NCBI RefSeq assembly: GCF_003577475.1
Contig: NZ_QPEP01000007.1
Span: 164,860-228,859, forward strand
Origin: Salinibius halmophilus
GTDB lineage: Bacteria > Pseudomonadota > Gammaproteobacteria > Pseudomonadales > Natronospirillaceae
Direction of reading: 5' to 3'
Length of the DNA: 64,000 bases
Of the stretch, positions 18,049 to 26,991 are shown piece by piece. A program made the position numbers and the translations under genes. The notes under the pieces were generated by a model. The model had not been told where the DNA came from and searched no databases. It saw only the letters and a list, made by a program, of their open reading frames with translations. The stretch's first letter is position 1. Every line of letters begins with the position of its first letter.

Positions 18049-19505
18049 AGGTTTAAATCGCTTAGCTGGTCAGGAAAATCTTCTGCCCGCAGTAAAAAGG
18101 TTGGAATCTGAACTTCTAAGGTGGCGCCGGTTTTATCGGATATCTGCACGGTTTCGGTTTGCTCTAGGCGCACGGCATTCACGGCTTTGGCAACTCGAAT
18201 ATGTGCCACCAACTCTTCGATGCCTGCTTGCACTGGGCGGTTTTGAATCACTTCGCCTATGCTGCCGCGCTGGTGCTTGATGAGCCAGGCGCGTTGTACA
18301 TTTGCGACATCTTGCACGCGCACAGCACTCAGATGGCCAAGCATGCCTTGACTAACTTCTCGTTTTGCCACTTGTTCAATCACCGCACCGGTTTCTATTT
18401 TTTCATCCGGGGTGCGCAGGCGCATAGACTCAGGTGACTGGATATTGGCGTGACCATGGCGAACCATCAAGGAAGTGCTGGTGCGCAGGGGCGTTTCTTG
18501 CTGGCGTAAACGAATGGCTTGCTGCTCAATTTGATTAATTAGGCGCTTAACTGCGCGGTTTTCGTTAGCACTACCGGCTTCGATGTATTGGCGCAGGCTT
18601 TGTTCGGTACGGCGGCGAATTTTTAATACGCGGTCGCTTTCTTTGTTGAGTTCACGCATGAGGTTGCGCAGGTAACGCTGTTGGCTATCGCTTAGATGCT
18701 TGGCAATGGGCTCGCTCAATAAATGGCGAAGCTGTTGGCGAAACTCGTTAGCGCGGTCACTGTCGCTTAATAATTCAAAGAAGCCTTCAAAGGCTTGCCC
18801 AGCCTCGGTTTTGCCCAACAAGGTTTCCTTTTCGATTAGTGCCAGCAGGGTATCACCACGGCTGCCTTGGCTGTCGATCATTTGACTGCGCAGGTCTTTA
18901 TCTAGTTGGCGAATGGTGTCTTCTACTCGGCGAAAATCACTGGTGAGTACCGAGGCGATTTGGTAAACCTCACGAATACGCTCGCGTTGTTGCACATCGG
19001 TAAGTGGCTCAAAGTGGCCTGCTTCTAGTGCAGCAATTTCATGCTCTAATTCTTGTTTTTTGCGTTGCAGAATCAATAAACGTTGTTCAGCATCTTCGCT
19101 AACATCAATGGTTAGATCACGCACGGCGTCTTGAACAATTCTTAGGTGCGAGGCCGTGGTGCTGGCTCCGCGCTCATCAATGCTTTGGCTAAAGCGCAGT
19201 GCCATTTCACAGGCGTCGGTTTTACTCAGTTGGTCGTCGAACTCACGCAGCCAGCCGGCACGTAACCACTGGGTAAGATAATCACCAGCACCAATTTTGG
19301 AATCGAATAGGTCTTGTTGGCGCAAACTGTCGAGCGTGTCTTGCAATTGCAGCTTGGCACGACTGACCGATACCTCGCTGTCTTCACTAAATAGGTCGGT
19401 GATAAAGGCCAGAATTAGCGATGCGTTGTCGGCGCGTAGTAGCCTCCACGCTGCGTGCTCCTTGGCCAAACGACTTTGCACGGCAAAGTGGCGATCAAAT
19501 TTCAT
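18045..19505 (-). CDS. jetA: Wadjet protein JetA (DUF3375, kleisin/MksF-like)
   Basis: 486 residues, first gene of the operon. DUF3375 hallmarks at the N-terminus: FAVQSRLAKEHAAWRLLRAD, ASLILAFITDLF, and GDYLTQWLRAGWLRE near residue 80. A long helical middle follows (LQRKKQELEHEIAALEAG, RVEDTIRQLDKDLR), then a C-terminal domain ending in LRAEDFPDQLSDLNL. JetA is the kleisin that closes the SMC ring and dimerises the complex. No obvious ribosome site lies before the ATG at 19505; the promoter must be in the 300-base gap towards hmuS. Confidence 0.93.
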   Translation of the reverse strand: MKFDRHFAVQSRLAKEHAAWRLLRADNASLILAFITDLFSEDSEVSVSRAKLQLQDTLDSLRQQDLFDSKIGAGDYLTQWLRAGWLREFDDQLSKTDACEMALRFSQSIDERGASTTASHLRIVQDAVRDLTIDVSEDAEQRLLILQRKKQELEHEIAALEAGHFEPLTDVQQRERIREVYQIASVLTSDFRRVEDTIRQLDKDLRSQMIDSQGSRGDTLLALIEKETLLGKTEAGQAFEGFFELLSDSDRANEFRQQLRHLLSEPIAKHLSDSQQRYLRNLMRELNKESDRVLKIRRRTEQSLRQYIEAGSANENRAVKRLINQIEQQAIRLRQQETPLRTSTSLMVRHGHANIQSPESMRLRTPDEKIETGAVIEQVAKREVSQGMLGHLSAVRVQDVANVQRAWLIKHQRGSIGEVIQNRPVQAGIEELVAHIRVAKAVNAVRLEQTETVQISDKTGATLEVQIPTFLLRAEDFPDQLSDLNL

Positions 19506-19624
19506 TGGGGTTTATCGTGTAGGTGTTTTGTCGCATTGTATTGGTGCAGCTGGGTGTAGGCAATGGTACGTCATTTGCAAAGGGCCTATGAGCTGAAAGT
19601 ATGAGAAACCAATGTTCGGTGGCG

Positions 19625-19703
19625 ATACACGTTGCCCGGCTTCGCCGTGCAACCTACGGGTGATCATTCGTCGGTTTTGCAAATCGAAGATTTTGGAAAC
19701 AAT
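19625..19703. repeat. Dispersed intergenic repeat, copy 5
   Basis: GTTGCCCGGC, CGCCGTGCAACCTACGGGTGATC, CGGTTTTGCAAATCG, TTTTGGAAACAA: the same blocks and orientation as copies 1-4, shortened by a few bases in the first loop. It lies 120 bases upstream of jetA, on the other side of the Wadjet operon from copy 4. Confidence 0.65.
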
Positions 19704-19763
19704 ACTGCAAAATTGTCTAACTGGTAACAGTTCTCAATAACATTAAGTTTGACATATCTCAAA

Positions 19764-19782
19764 ATATAATGAGAATGCATCG
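19764..19782 (+). promoter_or_regulatory. Possible Fur box upstream of hmuS
   Basis: ATATAATGAGAATGCATCG resembles the NATAATGANAATNAT half of a Fur site. It lies 32 bases before the hmuS start, where an iron repressor would be expected for a heme-uptake operon. The right half is a poor match, so the call rests mostly on position. Confidence 0.4.
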
Positions 19783-19813
19783 CAAACGCATTCAGTGTGA
19801 AAGAGAAAAGGTT

Positions 19814-20818
19814 ATGACAGCAGATCTTTCCAAGGCTTGGGCACAGTTGCGTGCCGAGCAACCCAAACTACGCATCCGCGATGCAGCCAAAGTACTTAAC
19901 GTATCTGAGCTAGAGCTTGCACTATTGGAGCCAGGTACAGAGCTGTTAGTGCACCAGCCACATGTACTGCTAGGCAGCATGCATAAAGTGGGAAAAATTA
20001 TGGCGCTTACCCGTAACGAAGCCGCTGTACATGAGGTGAAAGGCACCTGTGGCGAGTTGCGAGGCGGTGAACAAGGCGGCTTAATGCTGGGTGAAATCGA
20101 CACTCGGTTATTTTTTAAGCGTTGGGCGTATACGCTTTATATCAACCAAGGCGAACGCCAAAGTATTCAGTTCTTCGACGGCTGCGGCGATGCCATTCAT
20201 AAGGTGTTTGCCACCAAACAAACGAATCTTGATGCCTGGCATGAGTTGGTCGATGAGCACCGCTCAGCCAATCCACTCATGTTTGAGAAGCATGCCAAAC
20301 CTCGCCCAGAGCCGCTTGCCGATACCACAAATGTTGATGTGCTACGCCAAGAGTGGCGAGCCATTACCGATGTGCACCAGTTTATGGCGTTGCTTAAGCG
20401 TCACAACATTAGCCGCTTGCGTGCCTTCGAGTTGGCCGGCAGAGAGTTCGCTCGCCAAGCCGACGTAGGCAAGTTGGTAAGCTTGTTTGAGGCCATTCGC
20501 GACAGTAGCCAAGAAATTATGATTTTCTGCCACAACCAAGGGTTGGTGCAAATCTACTCGGGCCGGCTAAGCAAGCTGGTGGCCATGGGCGACTGGTACA
20601 ACGTGCTCGATCCAGATTTCAACCTGCACCTCAACTTGAGTTTGGTTAGCCAAGTTTGGACATCGGTGCGCCCAAGCGCTGATGGTGATATCCACTGTGT
20701 GGATTTATTCGACGCCAACGGTGGGCAGCTACTGCAAATTTTTTCTCGCCGCAGCGAAGGCAATAGTGAGCCCACTTTCTGGTCTCCCCTAATTAACCAA
20801 GTTTTACATGGAGCCTAA
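19814..20818 (+). CDS. hmuS: Hemin-degrading factor / cytoplasmic heme protein HmuS
   Basis: 334 residues from the ATG at 19814, which has GAGAAAAGG upstream; an upstream GTG/ATG extension is AT-rich leader. HemS/HmuS/ChuS family proteins take heme from the ABC importer in the cytoplasm and store or degrade it. The two homologous halves are visible (AWAQLRAEQPKLRIRDAAKV... and LRQEWRAITDVHQFMALLKR...), with the conserved VRDAAK-like RIRDAAKVLNVSE at the N-terminus and LFDANGGQLLQIF near the end. First gene of hmuSTUV, with the hmuT start two bases after its stop. No TonB receptor gene lies here. Confidence 0.9.
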   Translation: MTADLSKAWAQLRAEQPKLRIRDAAKVLNVSELELALLEPGTELLVHQPHVLLGSMHKVGKIMALTRNEAAVHEVKGTCGELRGGEQGGLMLGEIDTRLFFKRWAYTLYINQGERQSIQFFDGCGDAIHKVFATKQTNLDAWHELVDEHRSANPLMFEKHAKPRPEPLADTTNVDVLRQEWRAITDVHQFMALLKRHNISRLRAFELAGREFARQADVGKLVSLFEAIRDSSQEIMIFCHNQGLVQIYSGRLSKLVAMGDWYNVLDPDFNLHLNLSLVSQVWTSVRPSADGDIHCVDLFDANGGQLLQIFSRRSEGNSEPTFWSPLINQVLHGA

Positions 20819-20819
20819 T

Positions 20820-21632
20820 ATGCGCCTTTTTTCTCGCACGCTAGCGGCTGCTAGTTTAGTAACTGCCATGGTTTGCAGTAGTTTTGCAAGCAACCTAGTG
20901 ACCATCGACGGTGCCATTACCGAAACCGCTTATGCACTAGGTGCAGGCGATCGCATTGTGGCGGTCGACACAACCTCTAGCTACCCAGCGGCCGCCACCG
21001 AGTTACCCAATGTTGGTTACGTGCGTGCTTTAAGTGCCGAGGGTGTGATGTCGGTGGCGCCAGATATTATTGTGACCAACCAAGATGCAGGCCCAGCCGA
21101 GGCCATTTCCCAGCTAACTGATTTAGGGGTGACCGTTTATCAGCTGCAGATGGATTACAGCGCAGAAGGGGTCGCCACTATGATTCAGCAAGTGGGCGAG
21201 GCCATTGGCGAAACAGCTGCTGGTATTGAGTTGGCCAATGAATTTCGCCAGCAAATGGCTGAAGTGACCAACCAGCAGCACAATCAGCGGGTAATGTTTG
21301 TCATGAACTCAAGTCGTCGTGGGCTAATGGTCGCTGGCAGTGGCTCGCGTGCGCATGCACTTATTGAGCTAGCCGGTGCCACCAATGCTTTTGCCGATAT
21401 GCAAGGCTACAAGCCTTTATCTGCCGAGGTGGTCGCCATGGCCGATCCAGACATGATTATGATCATGCACAGCGAAGAAGGGCCTGAGTTCTGGCAAGAC
21501 CACATTGCCTTAAAAAATACCAAGGCCGCCATTAATGGCCGCATTCACATCATCGACGGCCTAGACCTACTAACGTTTGGCCCTCGTTTACCGCAAGCGG
21601 TGGCGCAAGTGCAAACATGGTTAGGTCAATAA
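20820..21632 (+). CDS. hmuT: Periplasmic heme-binding protein HmuT
   Basis: 270 residues from the ATG at 20820. A signal peptide is clear (MRLFSRTLAAASLVTAMVCS, cleavage near SFAS). It belongs to the class III substrate-binding proteins (BtuF/HmuT): LVTIDGAITETAYALGAGDR and VGYVRALSAEGVMSVAPDII are signature segments, the latter with the Tyr that contacts heme iron in the family. It delivers heme to the HmuUV importer. The stop lies inside the start of hmuU (16-base overlap), so the genes are co-translated. Confidence 0.9.
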   Translation: MRLFSRTLAAASLVTAMVCSSFASNLVTIDGAITETAYALGAGDRIVAVDTTSSYPAAATELPNVGYVRALSAEGVMSVAPDIIVTNQDAGPAEAISQLTDLGVTVYQLQMDYSAEGVATMIQQVGEAIGETAAGIELANEFRQQMAEVTNQQHNQRVMFVMNSSRRGLMVAGSGSRAHALIELAGATNAFADMQGYKPLSAEVVAMADPDMIMIMHSEEGPEFWQDHIALKNTKAAINGRIHIIDGLDLLTFGPRLPQAVAQVQTWLGQ

Positions 21633-22606
21633 AGTTTTGGCTGGTGCCAATCAGTGCTGCCGCCATGGTACTGGCCTCATTAGTGGGGCCAGTGCCATTA
21701 AGCCTAGAGCACTGGTTTAGCGCCATTCAGCTACGCGGCGATGCCACGGGTGCGGCAGCGGTCGTTTGGCAACTGCGCCTACCAAGAGTAGTTTTGGGCT
21801 TTTTAATTGGCGGAGGCCTAGCGGTAAGTGGCGCTGCTATTCAAGGCATGGTGCGCAATCCGCTTGCCGATCCTGGGCTGATTGGGGTAACTGCGGGGGC
21901 CATGTTATTTGCTGCTTTGTCTATTGTGCTGGCTGGTAGCTGGCCTATGGGCATTGCACTGTCGGCATTTTTGGGCGCGGTCATCACTACCTATTTGGTA
22001 ATGGCCTTGGCTGGTAGAGAAGCACCCGTGGTCACTATGATTCTAGCTGGCGTTATTATCTCTGCTTTGGCCGGTGCTGTGGTGGGTGCCTTGAATTACA
22101 TCGCCGACGATAACGAACTGCGGGCATTAACCTTTTGGACCATGGGTTCACTGGCCAATGTAAGTTGGTTTGAAGTGGCCATTATGTTGCCTGTGGTGTT
22201 GCTGGCGCTGGGGTTGCTTTGGCGGGTGGCAAAGTCGTTAGATGCTTTGTTGTTAGGCGAGGGGCCTGCTATGGAGATGGGCGTTAACCCTCGGGCGGTG
22301 AAACATCAGGTAGTGATTGCCACGGCATTGTTTGTTGGGGTAGCGGTGGCGTTTGCCGGCATTATTGGTTTTGTTGGGCTGGTAATTCCGCACATGGTGC
22401 GCTTCGTGGTGGGGGCTTTGCATCGGCATTTGTTGCCAGTCAGCTTTTTTGTTGGCGGCATTTTTATTGTGCTCTGCGATGCGGTTACTCGGGTGATTGC
22501 CCCACCCGCCGAGGTGCCCATTGGCATATTGACCAGTTTTATTGGTGCACCAGTGTTTATTTATTTGCTAATGCGCGCTAAGCGCCACGGCAACTTATTC
22601 AACTAG
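21617..22606 (+). CDS. hmuU: Heme ABC transporter permease HmuU (FecCD family)
   Basis: 329 residues, very hydrophobic, with 9-10 transmembrane helices as in BtuC/FecCD permeases. Family landmarks: LRLPRVVLGFLIGGGLAVSG, GMVRNPLADPGLIGVTAGA, the cytoplasmic coupling region, and IIGFVGLVIPHMVRFVVG. It forms the inner-membrane channel with the HmuV ATPase. Little signal of anything unusual. Confidence 0.92.
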   Translation: MVRSIKFWLVPISAAAMVLASLVGPVPLSLEHWFSAIQLRGDATGAAAVVWQLRLPRVVLGFLIGGGLAVSGAAIQGMVRNPLADPGLIGVTAGAMLFAALSIVLAGSWPMGIALSAFLGAVITTYLVMALAGREAPVVTMILAGVIISALAGAVVGALNYIADDNELRALTFWTMGSLANVSWFEVAIMLPVVLLALGLLWRVAKSLDALLLGEGPAMEMGVNPRAVKHQVVIATALFVGVAVAFAGIIGFVGLVIPHMVRFVVGALHRHLLPVSFFVGGIFIVLCDAVTRVIAPPAEVPIGILTSFIGAPVFIYLLMRAKRHGNLFN

Positions 22607-22676
22607 CAATTTGTTATGTTAGGCAGCAAAACAACACAGTAAAACCACTCATTGATAAAACATAGCGAGGACAGCC

Positions 22677-23441
22677 ATGATTAACGTTGAGCACCTGCAA
22701 TGGTTAGATGTGATTCACCGCATTAATCTCACCTTAAAACCTGGCCGCTTTTATGCGCTTGTTGGCCCAAATGGCAGTGGCAAGTCTTCGCTATTAGGTT
22801 TGCTGGCGGGTACGCGCAAGCCTTGTGCTGGTAAGGTGAGTATTAATCAACAAGCGCTTAGCCAGCTAAGTTTGGCGCAGTTGGCTTGCATGCGCGCGGT
22901 AATGCCACAAAGTGTGGCGCTCAATTTTCCGCTACCCGTGGTAGAGGTGGTGAAGCTGGGTGCCATCCATACGGCCTGCGACAGTAACGAGTTGGTAGAC
23001 AATTGCCTCGAGTTAGTGGGCATGCTGGCGGCAAAAGATAAGTTATATAATCGGTTATCGGGTGGTCAACAGCAACGGGTGCAGCTGGCTCGCGTGCTTT
23101 GCCAACTAGGCCCTTTGGCGCAAGCGAAAGGTAAGTGGTTGCTGCTGGATGAAGCCACTTCTAGCCTCGATCTTCAGTATCAGCACCAAGTTTTTGCCAT
23201 TGCCAAATATCTAGCTCGTTTAGGGGTTGGCGTTGTTAGTGTGGTACACGACGTGAATTTGGCAGCAAAATATGCCGATGAAGTACTGGTGCTTAAAAAT
23301 GGTGAACTTGTGCAGCAAGGGTTGGTAGAGAACGTGGTAAACCACCAACTGGCAGACAGCCTTTATAATTTGCCGGCAGCAACCCTTAAAGATCCACAGT
23401 ACACGCCCGTGATAAGCGTCGCACGCCAAGAGGTTGCCTAA
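22677..23441 (+). CDS. hmuV: Heme ABC transporter ATP-binding protein HmuV
   Basis: 254 residues. Walker A GPNGSGKSS, signature LSGGQQQRVQLARVL, Walker B WLLLDEATSSLD and the H-loop VVHDVN are all intact. The segment NFPLPVVEVVKLG is typical of the heme/B12/siderophore class. It energises HmuU. A 70-base gap separates it from hmuU, but GCGAGGACAG gives its own ribosome site. Last gene of the operon. Confidence 0.92.
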   Translation: MINVEHLQWLDVIHRINLTLKPGRFYALVGPNGSGKSSLLGLLAGTRKPCAGKVSINQQALSQLSLAQLACMRAVMPQSVALNFPLPVVEVVKLGAIHTACDSNELVDNCLELVGMLAAKDKLYNRLSGGQQQRVQLARVLCQLGPLAQAKGKWLLLDEATSSLDLQYQHQVFAIAKYLARLGVGVVSVVHDVNLAAKYADEVLVLKNGELVQQGLVENVVNHQLADSLYNLPAATLKDPQYTPVISVARQEVA

Positions 23442-23584
23442 AGCGAATCGTTAAATATCAGCCTGTGAATAACCTGTGAGTTATGTGGATAACTTTTTAG
23501 GAGAGTAGTCACTGCTACCAGTAAACTTGGTATTTAACGATTTAATGTTCTAGGTTTCATACATTGGAACTTGGGGGTAGCATC

Positions 23585-25612
23585 ATGGCTTCACTTGCTA
23601 ATAGGGTACTTGTTGGATTCGCAATTATTGCGCTGTTTGTCATTGTTTTGCTGGTGATTGCCTTACGTGGCACGGGTAGTTTAGTCAATGGTGTACAGCA
23701 AGTTACTGGCCCCGCTTGGGATACTGCCGATGGTGCCATGGAATCGACCATTGGTGTCCAGCAAGAAATTATTGCTATTGAGCGCTTATTAGCTGGTGCC
23801 GATCCACGGCGCAGCCTAGCCGACAAAGATTCAGCGCAAGCGCTTACCACAGAAGCATTTTCTCGTTTAACCAACGCCAACTTAATGGATGCACAAGCTG
23901 TTGAAGGCTTTCAAAGCCGGTTGCAAGCCTACCGAGACCTAGCCAATTCTGTTACTCAGTCTTACCAACAGTACCGCCAAAGCAAAGCTGAGTTTGACGT
24001 CCATGCCAAGCAGTTTGTCGAACTAAGCCAAGCAATGGAAGAGGCTGGTGATAGTGTGTTTGAACAATTTAGTGCGAATCCAGACCAAGTGCAGTTGCTA
24101 AGCTGGAATAGCGGCTTGAAAGATAAGTGGCAAACCGCTGACGGCGCTATGGAGAGTAACATAGGTATCTTAGGTGCCTTTTATTACTTGGAGTTGTTTG
24201 TTCAGCAGTCTATGCCTGCTGACGAGGCGGAGGCCAAAATTCGAGAGTACCTTGGCTTTAAAAACGAAGCCATTGGCGAACTTAGCCAAACCGTTTTCTT
24301 TTCTGGCTATGTACCTGAAGCGCTAGGGCAGGGAACTTATGCTGAGGTCTTTCCGGCTATGTCTGAGACGTTCGATACCCTGCTTTGGCAGGTTGTGGAC
24401 GCAGCTAGAGCTTATCATCAGGCAGCTGCTAATTATGAAACCCTTTCCTATGAAATTCTAGAAACGCTCGAGCAGTTTGAAGAAGAAGGCGACAGCAAAG
24501 TGGAAGGCTATGGTGTCGAAATAGCTGGTTCTGCCGTTGGTATTCAATCACGGTTAGTATTAGTGGGGATCGTGGTATTAGCCGTGGTATTCGTCCTAAT
24601 GGTTCTACTATTTCGCAGCGTGATGCTACCCATTCGAAACCTGAACTCCTATATGCATGGCGTTTCCAGTGGAGCGCGCGATTTAACTCAGCGCTTACCA
24701 GTTAAAGGCAACAATGAGCTGAGTCAAACGGCAAGAGCATTTAACGGCTTTGTTGATCAAGTTCAGCAGGTGGTGAACGAGGCCAAGCTTACTGCTAGGG
24801 CAGTAAGCGAGCAGGCGTCTATGCTGCAAAGCCATTTGCGTGAACTGGCGCAAGAAAGCGAAGCGCAATCTCAGGCAATTACTGAAATTAATCACGTATT
24901 TACCCAGCTCGATGACCTAGTTGGCCAAACGGCTGAAGCAGTGGAAGCGGCTGTAGCGGCGACGCGCGAAGCCGAACAGTTTGGCAGCAAAGGCATTGAA
25001 ACTGTACAGCAAACTCGCGAGTCCATTCAGTCGTTAACCGCAGAAATCTCGCAAGCTGAAGGCGTAGTGACGCAACTTTCCGATGCCGTTGCGAGTATCG
25101 ACAGTATTTTGCAGGCCATTCAAACAGTTGCCGAGCAAACTAACCTGTTGGCACTCAATGCTGCCATTGAAGCAGCGAGGGCTGGTGAGCAAGGACGAGG
25201 ATTTGCAGTGGTGGCCGATGAGGTACGGGCCCTAGCAGGCAAAACCAGTGAGTCCACTGAGCTCATTCAACAAACCACACAGTCACTGCGCCAGCGTGCT
25301 AGTTCCGCGGTTAGTACAATGCAGGGTTGTGTGAACAATGCAGGCAGCTGTTTAGAGCTTAGTAAGGGTACAGAGCAAACTCTGCACAGCACTGGCGAGG
25401 TGCTGCAAACAGTGCTTGCGCGCACCGCTTCCATTGATGATGTGGCTCAGCACGAGTTGAGCATGAGTAAAAATAGTATGCAGTCAATTGCACAGATGGT
25501 TGCCCATAACCAGCGTATGAGTGAGCGTATGGCGCATTCGTCGCAGTCCGCTTCGTTGTTGGATGAGCACATCAACGAGCTGGAAGTTGTGGTGTCGAAG
25601 TTTAAGAGCTAG
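23585..25612 (+). CDS. Transmembrane methyl-accepting chemotaxis protein
   Basis: 675 residues from the ATG at 23585, preceded by a GGGGG ribosome site. First transmembrane helix at residues 9-27, a large helical periplasmic sensor, second transmembrane helix near 325-345, HAMP ([20 protein letters not shown]), and a cytoplasmic signalling tip [20 protein letters not shown] followed by [15 protein letters not shown]. The sensor looks like an HBM-type double four-helix bundle, since [13 protein letters not shown] (Trp45) recurs as [13 protein letters not shown] (Trp182). No C-terminal methylation pentapeptide. The ligand is unknown. It lies upstream of the PYP operon, from which a 230-base gap separates it. 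Confidence 0.88.
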   Translation: MASLANRVLVGFAIIALFVIVLLVIALRGTGSLVNGVQQVTGPAWDTADGAMESTIGVQQEIIAIERLLAGADPRRSLADKDSAQALTTEAFSRLTNANLMDAQAVEGFQSRLQAYRDLANSVTQSYQQYRQSKAEFDVHAKQFVELSQAMEEAGDSVFEQFSANPDQVQLLSWNSGLKDKWQTADGAMESNIGILGAFYYLELFVQQSMPADEAEAKIREYLGFKNEAIGELSQTVFFSGYVPEALGQGTYAEVFPAMSETFDTLLWQVVDAARAYHQAAANYETLSYEILETLEQFEEEGDSKVEGYGVEIAGSAVGIQSRLVLVGIVVLAVVFVLMVLLFRSVMLPIRNLNSYMHGVSSGARDLTQRLPVKGNNELSQTARAFNGFVDQVQQVVNEAKLTARAVSEQASMLQSHLRELAQESEAQSQAITEINHVFTQLDDLVGQTAEAVEAAVAATREAEQFGSKGIETVQQTRESIQSLTAEISQAEGVVTQLSDAVASIDSILQAIQTVAEQTNLLALNAAIEAARAGEQGRGFAVVADEVRALAGKTSESTELIQQTTQSLRQRASSAVSTMQGCVNNAGSCLELSKGTEQTLHSTGEVLQTVLARTASIDDVAQHELSMSKNSMQSIAQMVAHNQRMSERMAHSSQSASLLDEHINELEVVVSKFKS

Positions 25613-25682
25613 CTTTGCTCACACCCTTGCATGCAGTGTAATCTTGTGAAGATATTTGTAACAAATAAACCAAGTGATTTAG

Positions 25683-25735
25683 TCAAGTAATTTGTAAGCA
25701 CTTGATTTACATAGGAAATTTTGTTTCCTTATGTA
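25683..25735. promoter_or_regulatory. Inverted and direct repeats upstream of the PAS-PYP operon
   Basis: TCAAGT (25683) and ACTTGA (25700) form one dyad. TACATAGGAAA and TTTCCTTATGTA (25708-25735) form a second, nearly perfect one around a TTTTG centre. A related AAGTGATTT precedes them at 25672. The cluster sits 110-165 bases before the PAS gene and is AT-rich, which fits a regulated promoter. The factor is unknown. Confidence 0.45.
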
Positions 25736-25845
25736 TGTAATTGTTTCGTCTATAAGCGCTTAGTTAGATGGTACATACGATGATGCCTGCAATTGATGAT
25801 GCTTGATCTATTCTAACTTCTATCCATAGCGAAGGAGTTAGCAAG

Positions 25846-26577
25846 ATGTCGCAAGAGCAAGAGCTTGAACGCTTGTACGAGTTTCTCTACGTTGCGCCAG
25901 TGGCACTCGTTGAGTTTGGACAAGACGGCACAATTAGAATGGCCAACCCACGTCTTGCACAGGTGTTTAACCGTATTTCAATGGGCGCCTACTTTCCGAA
26001 CTTTTTTGATTTTCTCGACAAATATATCCCTTCTTTGCTAGCAGTCATCAAGGCGTTTGACGCTGATAATGGCGAAATTCAAGAGAACGTGCGCTACAGC
26101 GTCGACGTACCCGCTGAGCAGGGTAGCGAGCGTTTGTGGTTCGACATTACCGTGGCTCGCCAGGAACAAGACCGTTACTTTGCGTCGTTAAACAATGTAA
26201 CGCAGCAGATGAAGTTAGCCGAGCAAAACCACTACCGAGATCAGTGGTTGTCGGCTATCACCAATCACCTACAGCACCATGTATTTTTTACCATTGATGC
26301 CGTCGGTATCGTCGACAGCTGGAATCGTACCGGCGAGGTGGTACTCGGTACGATCTCAACGCATGCAATCGGCATGTCGCTGCTCGAAATAGTCGAGTGT
26401 GATGCCAACGAACTAGAAAAATGCATGTCACTGGCCGCTAAGCGTGGTGTTGCAAGTTTCAGCGCCACAATGACCGACCGCCATCACCAACGTGTGAGTG
26501 GCCAAATTAACTTACAAAGTATTCTTGATATGAAGGGCGACTTGCAGGGGTATTCCGTTGTGTTGTCGCTGTCATAA
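25846..26577 (+). CDS. Double PAS-domain protein next to PYP
   Basis: 243 residues, good ribosome site (GAAGGAG). Two PAS-like domains: residues ~8-125 (VAPVALVEFGQDGTIRMANP, LASLNNVTQQ-like end) and ~130-240 (HVFFTIDAVGIVDSWNRTGE, GMSLLEIVE). No kinase, HTH or output domain and no membrane segment, so it is a stand-alone sensor or adaptor. The second domain has the typical 'IDxxGxVxSWN' PAS opening. Forty-one bases separate its stop from the pyp start, so they are probably one transcript. A role as partner or signal relay for PYP and the downstream chemoreceptor is inferred. Confidence 0.8.
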   Translation: MSQEQELERLYEFLYVAPVALVEFGQDGTIRMANPRLAQVFNRISMGAYFPNFFDFLDKYIPSLLAVIKAFDADNGEIQENVRYSVDVPAEQGSERLWFDITVARQEQDRYFASLNNVTQQMKLAEQNHYRDQWLSAITNHLQHHVFFTIDAVGIVDSWNRTGEVVLGTISTHAIGMSLLEIVECDANELEKCMSLAAKRGVASFSATMTDRHHQRVSGQINLQSILDMKGDLQGYSVVLSLS

Positions 26578-26618
26578 ACCTGGGTAACCAGACCACGTTA
26601 ACCTGTGAGGGAAGTGAA

Positions 26619-26966
26619 ATGAACTTTGCAAATGTTTCTGTTGCAGATCTAGATAGTGCATCCACCAGTGCAATGAATGGGGCGGCCTTTGGCATTGTGA
26701 AAATGTCACACGATGGCAAAGTAACCGACTATAACGACTGGCAGTCGAAGTTTACCGGTATGTCAAAGTCTGCCGTAATTGGCAAGCACTTCTTCAGCCA
26801 AGTGGCCCCTTGTACCAATAACTTCATGGTCTCGCAAAAATATGATGCGGGCGCCACACTTGATGAATCACTCGATTACACCTTTACTCTTAAGATGGCA
26901 CCAACGCCGGTAAAACTTCGTCTGCTTAAAGGTGCTAATAGCCAGTACCTATTATGCAATAAATAG
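26619..26966 (+). CDS. pyp: Photoactive yellow protein (PYP)
   Basis: 115 residues, against 125 in Halorhodospira halophila. The chromophore motif VIGKHFFSQVAPCTNN matches the known VIGKNFFKDVAPCTD; Cys65 corresponds to Cys69, which binds p-coumaric acid by a thioester. Tyr38 (Tyr42) and Thr46 (Thr50) of the chromophore pocket are kept. Glu46 is replaced by Gln42 and the gating Arg52 by Met48. PYP is a soluble blue-light receptor with a PAS fold and a photocycle. Neighbours supply the chromophore: an ammonia-lyase two genes downstream and a short coumarate ligase convergent with it. Operon: PAS, pyp, chemoreceptor, lyase. The Gln suggests a red-shifted, altered photocycle (inference from the E46Q mutant). 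Confidence 0.93.
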   Translation: MNFANVSVADLDSASTSAMNGAAFGIVKMSHDGKVTDYNDWQSKFTGMSKSAVIGKHFFSQVAPCTNNFMVSQKYDAGATLDESLDYTFTLKMAPTPVKLRLLKGANSQYLLCNK

Positions 26967-26991
26967 CGGTTAGCGAGTTAAGGAGTAGAGC

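Larger units (their letters stand above)
19506..19813. promoter_or_regulatory. Divergent spacer between jetA and hmuS
   Basis: 308 bases holding divergent promoters for the Wadjet and heme operons, plus repeat copy 5 (19625-19703). Near hmuS it has TTGACA at 19749 and TATAAT at 19765; they are too close together to be one promoter. GAATGC/GCATTC form an inverted repeat at 19773-19793. No gene is visible. Confidence 0.5.

Noticed and set aside
19749..19770. TTGACA and TATAAT as a sigma-70 promoter for hmuS
   Set aside because: Only 10 bases separate them; a working promoter needs about 17.
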